DNA of 25,345 nucleotides from Lichtheimia corymbifera B2541 (lineage: Eukaryota > Mucoromycota > Mucoromycetes > Mucorales > Lichtheimiaceae), in the NCBI GenBank assembly GCA_000697475.1, contig JNEU01000272.1, forward strand, positions 1-25,345. The letters run 5' to 3'. Positions within the stretch are counted from its first letter, which is position 1. Each line of letters opens with the position of its first letter. The position numbers were made by a program, and so were the translations under genes. The notes beneath the pieces were generated by a model, which saw only the letters and a program-made list of their open reading frames with translations, was not told the DNA's origin and did no database searches. Below, piece after piece: positions 1 through 10,694 of the stretch.

Positions 1-1046
1 GTTGTACTACGGTATTTGGCGTTATCCATTGTATACATCATACCATCAAAATCACGATCATGAAGGTAAAATCATCAGCTACCATAATAGATTAAAGGGT
101 TACTCACTAAGAATGCCACATGTTATGTGGTTTCCAACTATTGCACCCTTTTTATCATGGGATGACCTGGCGATATTATTCATACAAAAGCGAGTATAAT
201 ATTTACAAGTGAAATGAATTGCAAAGTATAGCATGTATGCTTTGTGCATAGTTGTAAATTGTGCATGTATACATGTGCCATGATGGATGCATTGCATGAA
301 AGACTCGAGTGCAAAAATGGTGCGGGCATGGTGGATATATACACGTGACGTGATGAATGCGTTGCATGAAAGACCCGAATGCGAAAATGGTGCGGGTATG
401 ATGAATAATGCACGTGATATTATGCCAGCGAGGGCAGAAAGGTGCTGTGTTTATATCACTTCATATTATTGGCTGATCTGAGTATATGACTAGCATGCCT
501 AGTTTTTTGGTGCGGGTGAGATGGGATTTTGGTGCGGGCGTAGTAATTCCCTTTTTTAGATGGCTGAATGATCGTCAAAGTTACATGTAGTGGATGTTTG
601 TATTATGTAAACAATCGATGTAACGACACAAAGCAATTTACTTTTGGACCTCTTCTACTTTGCTAACTGACAACATGTATAATCCAAGTGTCACGGGAAT
701 ACTATGCTGATCACATCATTGTGTAATGAGAAGGATCCTGTTTTGATTACCGGTACTGGGGACGTAAATTTACCGAGGACGATGATTACGCTTCTCAGGG
801 GTAATGAGAAGCGCCTCCAGATTCTCGCATATCAAAGAGGCCTTCTGATTTTATCGGGCAACTCTATTATCTGTCAGTCAATCTGATGAGTTTTTGGGAG
901 TACAATGTGACCCTCTGCATCCGACCCTTTCATGGCCCCACTATTAAAGTGTACTTTTTATGTTCGTTTAGCCGAGGCACACTATGCTAATGGGAATCAC
1001 GCCCGCCATCAAACTGGTATTCTTTTTCCCTTCCTTTGAATATCGT
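1..1046. other. Gene-poor region with repeats
   Basis: I see no convincing gene here. The open frames are short (about 60 to 77 codons), lack recognisable motifs and do not join into a plausible spliced product. The stretch contains a 70-bp tandem repeat and four copies of the octamer GGTGCGGG (starting at 319, 389, 509 and 531). The last ~100 bases form the promoter of the methyltransferase gene. Confidence 0.6.
282..421. repeat. 70-bp tandem repeat, two full copies
   Basis: Copy 1 (282-351) and copy 2 (352-421) align without gaps and share TTGCATGAAAGAC, AAAATGGTGCGGG and a CACGTGA block. A degenerate copy end precedes copy 1 (TATACATGTG at about 269-278). GGTGCGGG recurs at 509 and 531 outside the tandem units. 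Function unknown. Confidence 0.8.
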
Positions 1047-1056
1047 ATATAAAGGA
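1047..1056 (+). promoter_or_regulatory. TATA box of the methyltransferase gene
   Basis: TATATAAAGG lies 56 to 65 bases upstream of the ATG at 1112. It is followed by a pyrimidine-rich leader (CTCTCTTTTTCTCC) just before the start codon, a common fungal promoter layout. Confidence 0.6.
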
Positions 1057-1111
1057 CACGCATTTGGAGAAAAGTGAATGACTCACACACGCTCTCTTTT
1101 TCTCCTTAATT

Positions 1112-2026
1112 ATGACCTCTAACGTACACCCCACCGCCATTGCAGGCTTCAACGTCGCAGCTGATGATTACGGTAAGATGAATCCTATTTCAGCAGTTCT
1201 CTTTTATTATTGACCATGCCCCTTGTTTTGTAGCTAAATCAAGACCTTCCTATCCAACCGCGGCATTGGATCACATAAAGTCACTGGTACCTGATACAGA
1301 TCATGCCAAGATTCTTGATCTTGCTGCAGGTACCGGTATTATGACTATCTTGCTTGACAAGGCGGGATATAAGCATATTACTGCAGTCGAGCCCACCGAA
1401 AACATGCGTGAAAAGCTACATTCATTGTTGCCACATGTGCCTGTATTCGATGGCACCAGTTGGTCCATTCCTTTGGAGGATCAATCGCAGGATGCGGTGA
1501 TCGTTGCACAAGCCTTTCATTGGTTTGCAGATGTTGCCAGTCTCAAAGAAATGCATCGTGTTCTTAAACCCAATGGCTTTTTGATACTCATTTGGAACAT
1601 GGAAAGCGGTGAAAAAAGCAAATGGGTGCGTCTTTTGAAAGAGTAAGTGGCATCAATTATGAAAGGGATGATTGTTTGCTTATGACATGTTGTTGTAGAC
1701 GTTACGAGCAACTTGATCAAAATGTACCGCAATATCGAAAGGGAGAATGGAAGCAGTGCTTTGATACCAAGGAAGCTGCAGAGCTTTTTGAACTACCGTT
1801 CCAGCAACGCATGTTTGATTATGATATGACCATCCACAAGGATCATGTGTGTCGCCGTGTCATGACCAAGAGCTATGTTGCCAGTTTACCTGAACCTGAC
1901 AGAGAAGCATTGTACAAGGAACTGGAAGCAATTGTACAAGATCCAGCCAATGAATTCAAGCCCAATGCTGATGGTTATGTAATTTATCCTCATGACACTG
2001 AAATTGTATGGATGAAAAAGAAGTAA
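1112..2026 (+). CDS. Class I SAM-dependent methyltransferase
   Basis: Three exons (1112-1172, 1234-1642, 1699-2026) joined by GTAAG...TAG introns give a 265-residue protein. Motif I, ILDLAAGTG (about residues 47-55), is the S-adenosylmethionine-binding glycine loop. VEPTENM (about 72-78) follows as the acidic motif II, then DAVIVAQAFHWF (about 108-119) and the post-motif RVLKPNGFLILIWN. This is the Methyltransf_11 type of small-molecule methyltransferase. The N-terminal FNVAADDYAKSRPSYP is the usual lead-in of a fungal/slime-mould family of uncharacterised cytosolic enzymes; the substrate cannot be read from sequence. The start is supported by a TATA box 56 bases upstream, and skipping the first intron would lose the conserved N-terminus. 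It converges on ATP1, with only 117 bases between the two stop codons. I am sure of the fold and unsure of the reaction. Confidence 0.9.
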
Positions 2027-2143
2027 TAATAAACATACACATTCACAAGATTACTTTTTAGCTTTCTACTTTTCTTTTTTATTTGTGGATCAGCGAACAA
2101 TGTGTGTGTGTCACTGGGAATGCGATGATTTAAAATAAAAGAT

Positions 2144-3972
2144 TTACTGGAAAGACTTAACGTGGTTCTCGCAAATGTCACGGAGCTTGCCTTCGAGGTC
2201 CTTGGAAAGAACACCTTTGGTGCGGATTTCCTCAAGAACATCCTTGTGCTCAGATTGGATGTGGCTGATGAAGTCCTTTTCCCAGTCGACGATCTTGTTG
2301 ACAGGGAGCTTGTCAAGGAAACCGTTGACACCAGCAAAGACAATAGGAACTTGGACTTGGATAGCCAAAGGATGGTACTGGGGTTGCTTGAGCAACTCGG
2401 TCAAACGAGCACCACGGTTAAGCAAGAATTGGGTGGAGGCATCCAAATCAGAACCGAATTGGGCGAAGGCAGCAACTTCACGGTATTGAGCCAAGAAAAG
2501 CTTGAGCGAACCAGCGACTTGCTTCATGGCCTTGGTTTGGGCAGCGGAACCGACACGGGACACGGACAAACCAACGTTAATGGCAGGACGGATACCCTTG
2601 AAGAAAAGTTCGGCTTCCAAGAAAATCTGACCATCAGTAATGGAAATGACGTTGGTAGGAATGTAAGCAGACACATCACCACCTTGGGTCTCACTATGAT
2701 ATGTCAAAAAGATTAGTCTTCTATGTACACATGTAATGTAACAACAACTTACATGATGGGCAAAGCGGTCATGGAACCATAACCAAAGTCCTTGTTCATC
2801 TTGGCAGCACGCTCCAACAAACGGGAGTGGAGGTAGAAGACATCACCAGGGTAAGCTTCACGACCAGGGGGACGACGAAGCAAAAGGGACATTTGACGGT
2901 AGGCAACAGCTTGCTTGGACAAATCGTCATAGATGATCAAAGAGTGCTTGCCATTGTCACGGAACCATTCACCGAAAGCGGCACCAGAGAAAGGAGCAAG
3001 GTATTGAAGAGGAGCGGCTTCAGAAGCAGTAGCAGCAACAACGGTGGTGTACTTCATAGCATCGTGTTCCTCAAGAGTGCTGACAAGCTGGGCAACAGTG
3101 GAACGCTTTTGACCAACGGCAACGTAGATACAGTAGAGCTTCTTGGCCTCATCAGAGCCATTGTTCCAGTTCTTTTGGTTAAGAATGGCTTCAAGAGCGA
3201 CAGCGGTCTTGCCAGTTTGACGATCACCAATGATCAATTCACGTTGACCACGACCAATAGGAACCATGGAGTCAACAGACTTGATACCAGTTTGCATAGG
3301 CTCGTTGACAGAGTGACGGGGCAAGATACCAGGAGCCTTGACTTGGACACGGGAGCGGCCAACAGTCTCAAGAGGACCCTTGCCATCAATGGGGTTACCA
3401 AGAGCATCAACAACACGACCAAGGACACCAGGACCAACAGGGACGTCGACAATGGCACCAGTACGCTTGACAGTGTCACCTTCCTTGATCAAACGATCGT
3501 TACCGAAAACGACAATACCAACGTTGTCAGGTTCCAAGTTAAGGGCCATACCCTATTTCATTCGAGATGTGTTAATAAACAAAGGTATGTTGTTGATAAT
3601 GATGGATGTGGGTTGTTACCTTGAGACCACTGGAGAACTCAACCATTTCTTCAGCTTGGCAGTTCTTCAAACCATAGACACGGGCAATACCGTCACCAAT
3701 GGACAAGACGCGACCAGTCTCTTGGAGGTTGGCCTCAGACTCGGCACCAAGGATGCGTTGTTCAAGAACAGAAGAAACTTCAGAGGTGGAAGCCTTAGCA
3801 GTAGCGTAGGTGCGGAAGGCATTAGCAGCAGCAGCATTGATGCGCATCTATAATAAATAAATGGTAAGCAAAGGTGGCAATGGGAGCATTGTGTTGTGTG
3901 AATGAGGAAGAGAAGACTTACAGCCTGGGCAGGCTTGGCAAAGTTGGCAAGACGAGCAGCGTTTCTCAACAT
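2144..3972 (-). CDS. ATP1: Mitochondrial F1F0 ATP synthase subunit alpha
   Basis: Four exons on the minus strand (3972-3922, 3847-3620, 3552-2753, 2693-2144) encode 542 residues, close to the ~545 of yeast Atp1. The first exon plus the start of the second ([17 protein letters not shown], then a RTYAT region) is an Arg/Ala-rich matrix-targeting presequence. The Walker A loop GDRQTGKT is at about 202-209, Walker B SLIIYDD near 300, and the family signature [16 protein letters not shown] at about 396-411 includes the arginine that reaches into the catalytic beta site. The protein forms the alpha3beta3 hexamer of complex V in the mitochondrial matrix. The intron at 2694-2752 splits an Ile codon and restores [16 protein letters not shown]. 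Codon choice is strongly C-ended and biased, as expected for high expression, which also explains long antisense open frames over the gene. Confidence 0.98.
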
Positions 3973-4309
3973 GTTGTTTTGGCGCTACGATAGCGAGAAG
4001 GCAAGAGGATGGCTTTCGCTTCAACGCAAAAATATTGTTTATAGTCTCGTGACTGTGTACATCGCCCCTTGCAGCATATGAAATCCTCTTTTTATCTCTA
4101 TCCCAACCCAATCCCCATTGACAACAGAATCAATAGCATCATCTTATCATTCATCATGGATATAATACATGTTTATTCTTGAAGCAATTGGTCTAAAGAA
4201 TTATTTAAAATGAGAGATTAAGCGAGACATGTGACCAAACAAGCGAGGAGGCTGGCTGTTTAGCATCTGGGATTGGATTTGCCTATTGCTCAGATGTGAG
4301 ATTGGTTTT

Positions 4310-5576
4310 TTAAAGATCCGAGCAGCAAGCACGCCCTACCTTGGGAACCTGCTTCACCTCTGGGGAATCGCTCTTGACTTGATGTGCTGATCCATTGACA
4401 GATAAATTCACCCTAGACCCCCACACACATTTAGTTTTCATATTGAGACCTTGAAACAATCATATCACATACGTGGAGATATCATCAGCTCGTGTTGTTC
4501 CATTCACTAGCTTTTGCCAGTAGCCATGCGTTTCCTGTACGATCTCTTCCGTATAGGTCTATATCATCATGTCTTAGCACCAGTCATTGTATACATATAT
4601 GCTGTGCTCCTTACCTTATTCATGAAGCGGCCATCAAAGCCAAAATTATTCTCGGGTGAACCGTCGGGCTCCTTGTAAACAGCATACCAATGCTTGATGG
4701 CTGTCAACATGCTGTCTTCAACATCATCTATGTCTATATAACATCCTTGTAAGCTACACTTGCACGCGACATATAAAAGAGACCTCACTATTACCATTAT
4801 ATTGGTGGGCTTTCTTATCATTGATATCCACTGCGACGATTTTCCAATCCGTGTAGTTGTTGTCAATCATGAGCAATGCACCGAGAATCTTGACTTGCTT
4901 AATTTGGCCAGGATGACCGAGCAGATCACCGATTTCAATGACATCAATTGGATCATTGTCACCTCCTTTTGTACCAATGTCGTGATTGGGAACATTGGGA
5001 TCTTCCCATGTCTATGATGAGAATCATCTTTTTAGCTGAAACAGGCTCATTATTATCATGAGATCCAAAACGATACCTGAGGAATGGCACCATAATTTCC
5101 TACGTAACCAAAGAAAGGAAAGATGTTTGGAATGTAACGCAAACCATCATCAGGTGCTTTATCTTGGCGAATTGGGTTAAATGGTATGGTGCGGTTGATC
5201 TATATTAAATATAAATGTAAGCATGCTACTATTACAAGTAGCTCGGGAAACGCCGTGCTCCTTCTCACCTCTAACTTTGCATTATGCCATCGAGGGATCT
5301 CGACAACCATGTTATATATGGATGCGTTAGCGGGGTTAGGGCGAAATGGCAGATCATGGAAAGGTGATATAGGTATGCCATTTTCATTCTCTGAAAATAC
5401 ATGTTTAATACATGGGTTAACTTATATACATGTATGTATGATTTACCAAAGTAAATAGAGTATTCGGGTGTATTAGCTGCACCGACTTGACGAATCTTGT
5501 AGTGGTCAGCAGCAAGTGCTGCGGTGGTGGTAGCAAATAACAAAGTCAGCCAGCAAATGTTGTGGATGATCATCAT
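4310..5576 (-). CDS. Secreted/lumenal family I inorganic pyrophosphatase
   Basis: Seven exons (5576-5447, 5390-5269, 5199-5077, 5011-4795, 4733-4615, 4558-4473, 4412-4310) give 299 residues. The enzyme hydrolyses pyrophosphate to phosphate. Active-site residues matching yeast Ipp1 are present: E74, K82, E84, R105, Y120, the metal triad D143/D145/D148 in GDNDPIDV, then D175, D180 and K182. Unusually, the protein starts with a hydrophobic segment (IICWLTLLFATTT-like) ending in ALA-A, a typical signal peptide. It has six N-X-S/T sequons (N65, N86, N177, N256, N268, N272). The start at 5576 is favoured by a TATA box ~45 bases upstream. The frame extends further 5' without conserved sequence. The 3' end is uncertain: reading on gives a stop at 4310, but a GTAGGG...TAG intron (4339-4283) would instead give a different tail with a stop at 4205. 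Secretion is inferred from sequence. Confidence 0.9.
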
Positions 5577-6166
5577 GGAAAGAAACGTGCTGAAGATCCA
5601 GGTACACCTATAACCCCCGGGTTTATATATGGGTGGGTACATAACAAGTAATATACAGGTTTCGCGGCCATCACAGCGCCGACATGAGATGAACCAATGC
5701 GTATTACCCACTGTGTGTGTGACATGGACCATCCCAGCGAAGGGTTTTGGGTACATGCCATGTGGATCCCAGCCGCTTAGTGCATATGTATGAGTGGTGC
5801 TGATGATCAAATATTTCTAAACGTCATATGCTCCCTGCAAGTTTTAGATTTTGACACATTTTGCAGCTTGCTCATTTTTCCGGTTTCAGCAATCATAGTA
5901 GTAGCATCAGCGTTCATCTTTATATCACAGTAGTACTCGTGTTGTCACGTTTCCCTCTTTTCATCATGATGAATTTTGTGCAACATGGACATGGTGGATG
6001 GTGATGAACGAGTGCTGTCATTGTTTGGGCATGCGCCTTTGATTCACACGCCATGAACATACATGATGCATACATTTCGTTTACAATATGCCAAGATCCA
6101 CATTATCTCCCTTTGTCTTTTTTTTTTCATCTTGCTTTATAATAGAATGGGGGACGTAAACAACTA
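5577..6166. other. Intergenic, pyrophosphatase promoter and RPN5 3' flank
   Basis: About 590 bases with no supportable gene. It holds the TATA element of the pyrophosphatase gene and a T-run at about 6119-6127 just beyond the RPN5 stop. I see no RNA gene. Confidence 0.6.
5621..5630 (-). promoter_or_regulatory. TATA box of the pyrophosphatase gene
   Basis: On the minus strand ATATATAAAC lies 45 to 54 bases upstream of the ATG at 5576. It supports that ATG over in-frame codons further upstream, which would place the TATA box inside the coding region. Confidence 0.5.
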
Positions 6167-7982
6167 TTACATAACCTTTGCTATGCTATGGACCATTTCC
6201 TAAATAAGAAAAGATATACCCAATCAGCTCGCATACATCTAAGCATTAGGCAGAATCTGCTTACCTCTTTGGAGATCAAATGACAGGTCTTTTCGACGAG
6301 GTTAAGTAGGGAATTGATATCACTTGACCAATCGTTCAACACTTGGTTTGCATCCTTCTTGACCTGGAATGAGATAACACCGGCGGGTCGATCCACTCGC
6401 GCATAGATTGTCTTTGACACGACCAACTTTGACAAGAACTCCTCTGTATCCGCCTCACTGAGATCAAGCAACTGCATAAGACGTTTGGTGGTGACACGTG
6501 TGTAGTATTTGGCGATAACGCGGATATTGTGCTCAATGACACGGTGGTGCAATTCTTTCCATCGTTTGATGCCGTCGTCGCTGGTTTTGCTGAACACGGT
6601 AGTTTGGCCGAGTGCTTCACCATACAATTCCTCGATCTTTGGCCATCGCATCAATTCACTGGTCACAAAGCACTTTGCGAGTTCTCTATAAATTTGGGTG
6701 TTAAATTCGATCTTGTTTTCTCGTAAAGGTGTCCTGTACTTACTGATACAAGGGAATCTGGGAAAGGTTGGGATCTTCATAAGAACGGTGCAAGAGATCG
6801 GATTGCTCGTTATCATAGGGTGACAAGACGACGAAAAGAATTGCCTTCTCAAGAACCTATACGCTATGTTAATAAGCTGACACACACACACACAAACACA
6901 AAAGAAACCTACATCCTTCCATTTGCTGTCATCCTGTTTGATCGATTCAGAGTCGTAGATTTGCTTGTAGAATTTGTGAGCGTTCAAATATTGTTCTTCG
7001 TGAAGTGCATGTTGGATCATCAAATCATAGAATCGTAATTTGAGGTCCTAGATACCAAAAGTCAGACGAGGTCCCATCATTTTCTCATGCAAGCCTACCT
7101 CATTTTCTTTGTCTTGGAAAAATCGAGTGTTGATCTTTTTTGAAATGATTTGGGTGCGTACATAGTCATGCTTGGCCAAGCACAATCGCATTTGTTCAAG
7201 GATGAAGTCGGTCTTTTCACGCTTTTCCATTGAGCCAAAGGTCTCGACTTGCAATTCTTGAAGAATATCAGCTGCCTCGTTGATCTTTCCTTCGCTCTCA
7301 CGAATCTGTGCAAGGATACGAGTGACGCGTGCACGTTCCACTTCGACGTAGATCTAGGATGTTCGTTTCAAATCAGCCTCTACACTCAAAAGGAGGGTAG
7401 TGTTCTTCCAAATGCTGTACCTTTCCTTCCGTTACTGTCCTCAAGGTATCAATCAATTCAAGCTTGACTTCCATGTTGGGTGTGTTGTCGAGGTATGAGA
7501 ATGCCTCCTGGATCATCTTTGTGGTTGCCTTTATATAAAACATCCCAATAAGTTGTCGGTTCGTAAACGTGTCTCTATAAACGTACCGCCTTGAGTTGAC
7601 CGTGTTTCTTGGACAAGAGGACAATTTGCTCATTCAACAGCTTCCAGTCATCGACCTGGCGGCATAGTTTGACCACTTGCACCAAAATACGTCCAGTGGA
7701 TGAAGCATCAGCAGCCTAGTAGAAACCCCACAATGTCAGTTGTATTCTTTTCAATGCCGTTATTCACTTACATTGCGTGCTTGCTTTTCCAATGCTAAGA
7801 GTTTGTCGAGAGCTTCTTGTAGTTTGCCTTGCTATTGTCAGAGGGGCCGAGTCAGTGTATGTTTGTTTGTTAGAGATACGATCGCCAGCATCTACCTTGG
7901 TGAGGGATTCTGTTTCAGGCAACAAGGCATCGACTTGAGGACTAAAGTCCTTTTCCATCTTTTCGAGTTTTCCGTCAGACAT
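6167..7982 (-). CDS. RPN5: 26S proteasome lid subunit Rpn5 (PSMD12)
   Basis: Nine exons (7982-7896, 7831-7772, 7715-7587, 7528-7421, 7353-7099, 7047-6913, 6856-6744, 6685-6265, 6199-6167) give 446 residues, against 445 for yeast Rpn5. The N-terminal two thirds is helical-repeat sequence; the C-terminal part from about 300 is the PCI domain. Diagnostic stretches are [27 protein letters not shown] and the [16 protein letters not shown] winged-helix segment. The short last exon encodes [10 protein letters not shown], completing the conserved ISKEEMVHSI end. In the lid, Rpn5 is one of six PCI scaffold proteins that place the deubiquitinase Rpn11; it acts in nucleus and cytoplasm. The intron at 6857-6912 contains a (CA)7 tract, seen as TG on the coding strand. 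The close relative Csn4 of the COP9 signalosome is less likely given the C-terminal end. Confidence 0.96.
6881..6894. repeat. (CA)7 microsatellite inside an RPN5 intron
   Basis: Seven CA units, extended imperfectly to about 6900. On the coding (minus) strand this is a GT/TG run between donor and acceptor of the sixth intron. It is likely neutral, though it may vary between strains. Confidence 0.8.
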
Positions 7983-8512
7983 TGTGTTGCGATCGTTGTA
8001 GCAGGAATAAGAAAGGAAATTCAAGGACACGCGTCCCTTTCCAGGCTTGCCTGATATCCGCCTCTTCCACTGTAGCTCAGACCGTCACAGGCTCCGCCAT
8101 CCCTCTGCTTTGCATGCCCTCCCCCACCTGTTGTACTCTGCTTGATTAGCTCTTTTGTATCGTAAGAATAAACATGGCTATGTAGTATATACAACCATTT
8201 ACGAGCACCAGTGTTTAACATGTGATGAGGAATTCATTGTACATTATAATGACACCAGCATACAAAGAACCCAAGCGCTGTTGTATTGCAAGCTTGAGGA
8301 AGGATCATTGTTTCGATCATACAATACTCTGCTTCATTATGAATACAATAGCTGTTGACTTTTTCAGAGCTCCCGTTGCATGGCAACTAGTACATTTCGC
8401 CACCGCCACAATCTACCACAGGTGGCAGGCACCACGTATCTATGATACAAAAAAAAATCCAAATTTATGCACAAGTGAAATCCAATATACTACAATTTAA
8501 TGAATGCAAAAG
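7983..8512. other. Intergenic, RPN5 promoter region
   Basis: About 530 bases between the RPN5 start and the 3' end of the GT64 gene. Short open frames on both strands (66 to 92 codons) have no recognisable motifs. I found no RNA gene and no clear proteasome-type control element. Confidence 0.55.
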
Positions 8513-10537
8513 TTACACAAAAGAGGAATGGAGATCTGCCTGCATGTTCTCCCATCTCCCTTTCTGTATTTGAGGTCCTACGCGGCGCACCACGGCTGAA
8601 TGTGACATGATCAGTGGATCCACAGCATCCCAATATTCGGTGATGAAGCGACCTGCACATTCTCGTCGTTCTTCCATGTGATGGTTGTTGGTGCTAATGC
8701 CTTTTTTCCCGCCATAATCAATCATTGGTTTCGAAGGGATCACTGCAATGCTTTTGGCTCCCGTCATTCCAGAAACCATCATGTTGAATGCAATATCTTC
8801 ACAATTGGTCCGCTCATCAATGATATGATGTAGTTCCTTGTCTAGTAAACTACACCCCTTGTGTGTCAGCTAAATCGTCGTGTAATAGAAATGGGATACA
8901 ATGTACTTGCCATGTGTATGTAAACAAATAATCCGTACGAGCAAACATGCTCTTGGTAAGGATCATGCTGTATGCCTCATCATCTTTTGGCACTCGATAC
9001 GAGCCCTTGTGTGTTTCCGGGTTGTAACCATGGAGACGAGGAAAATGACCCACAATGCTGTCTTTGTTTAAACGCCAAACCTGCCACCTTACAATGAGTC
9101 CCTTTTGATCCAAACATGCACATATATGCATACGCTACCTCAAAAGTAAATTCAATGTCTTGTATATCAACCAGGACGTCGTCATCGATTATATAAACCG
9201 CTTCTGTTTCAATGGCGTTGATCGGGTTGAATCGGTTGTTAAGGGAATCATAGGATTGTTGCAGGATAGTCACCCGTTCACCCATTTGCAACAGAGCATC
9301 GGGCACATCCAAATGGGGATTATGCCATGTGACAAAGATTTTGTGGGCTTGTGTTGACTGCAGCAAATGCTGAATTAAAAGTTGCAAGTGCTGAATACGT
9401 TCCGGATTGTACGTGCTCAACAAGACTGTAAATTGATCAACGTTGTTCTTGGGGCTCATCATTGTTGATGATGCATCATCACACAGCAGCCGACGTCGAT
9501 CTTGGTTAATCCATTGTGCCGTTTCACCCTTGTTGCTGAAGGCCAATTCATCATGCAGATGACGCCAATGGTAAAACGGAAGCGGATTGTAATGGGTCTG
9601 CCAATCAATGCCGTGATATTGATGCGCATTCCATGGTTTCATTGGCCCATGGAACCAGAACACCTCCTGTATGCCAAGAACTAAGTATATACACACATCA
9701 CGCGCCAGCCACGTACTATACCTGATCTGCCATAGGGAATGTTTCTGGTATCAACAAGCTGCTGGAGGATGTTTGTTCTCCTCGTTCAAGGACTTTTAAT
9801 CCTATCGCAGCATCCTTCCTCAGCACGGTATGTGCAACATATCCAAAATAATGATCCACATTCTTGCTTTATGTTAATTTTCATATCACATGGATACCTA
9901 TGTATATCGTTACCTTTTGAAACATGATCTCGGTGGAGAAATACAATAGTTTTTCAAGCGTCGTCGGTACAAAGTTCCATATTTCCGTAGTATCAAGGGT
10001 TGCCGAAGAAGAAGCAGAAGGTGCCTATGTGTATTCACGAGACAAATTCTTGAGTTTCTTTTTCACAGCCACCTACTACTAAAAGCGACTGACCTTGATA
10101 ACAGCTGTATTCAAGCCGATCGATTGAATCGAGGTTGCATTGTCTTCTGAAAAGGTATCTGGGATGATAGCCACTATGCGTGCTTGTGGATGGGTTTTAT
10201 ACAGCGAATACAAGGCTACTTTGGCGGGATCGATCTTTTTTTAAAAGCGTGTTGGGTCAACTGATAGTTGTAAACTTCGTTTGAAAATCGAGCATATATG
10301 TACCTCCAACTCGTTGTGGATGATGGTGACATAGGCCTTGTCCAAAAAGTAATCACCCATAGGCTGTTGTTGTTCCATGGATACAACGGCGGGTGTTGAC
10401 GACGGCGACGACACAGGAGGTGGTATACTCAATGGCCGGATAATGTATGCAACGGAGCACACCATGGCAAGTACCAGTGATCCCAATGCAAGTGTTCGCA
10501 AGCTGGTATACAGATATTGCCGCTGAATAATGATCAT
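8513..10537 (-). CDS. Type II membrane glycosyltransferase: GT8-like lobe plus GT64 domain
   Basis: Seven exons (10537-10304, 10234-10094, 10024-9914, 9862-9722, 9666-9139, 9080-8907, 8857-8513) give 557 residues. A short cytosolic tail and one membrane segment (about 17-33) are followed by a Pro/Ser stem, as in Golgi transferases. Residues ~68-250 resemble a degenerate GT8 (glycogenin-type) lobe, with HPQARIVAIIPD and FHGPMKPW, but no DxD is visible there. From ~287 comes a GT64 exostosin-like domain: FTVLLSTYNPER, SLNNRF, the metal-binding DDD at 370-372, and NCED at 461-464 (the catalytic Asp region of EXTL2). GT64 enzymes transfer GlcNAc or related sugars from UDP-sugars. The acceptor here is unknown; a wall glucuronan-type polymer is my inference. 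Two introns use AAG acceptors (GCAAG, ACAAG), chosen because only they keep phase and conserved sequence. Confidence 0.88.
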
Positions 10538-10694
10538 GTTTCATATGGATGAAAAGGAAAGTGGAAAAAAGGTAGCAAAATATAAATGGGAGTGGTCAGC
10601 CTTCTTGTCAATCACAACAATAGCAGTAGCAGCAGCGCATGAGACAATCGCAGAAATCTACAAGCAGCAGACGACAATGACGCGATGATCAAAA

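Noticed and set aside
704..886. 60-codon frame upstream of the methyltransferase
   Set aside because: No motif, no promoter, and it lies in a repeat-bearing gene-free region.
2162..3853. Long plus-strand open frames opposite ATP1 (184, 265 and 171 codons)
   Set aside because: They are antisense shadows of a strongly codon-biased gene; their translations are Thr/Asn/Gly-rich without motifs and the minus strand is a full ATP1.
5577..5810. N-terminal extension of the pyrophosphatase by 78 codons to an ATG at 5810
   Set aside because: It would bury the signal peptide and include the TATA box in coding sequence; the extension has no coding character.
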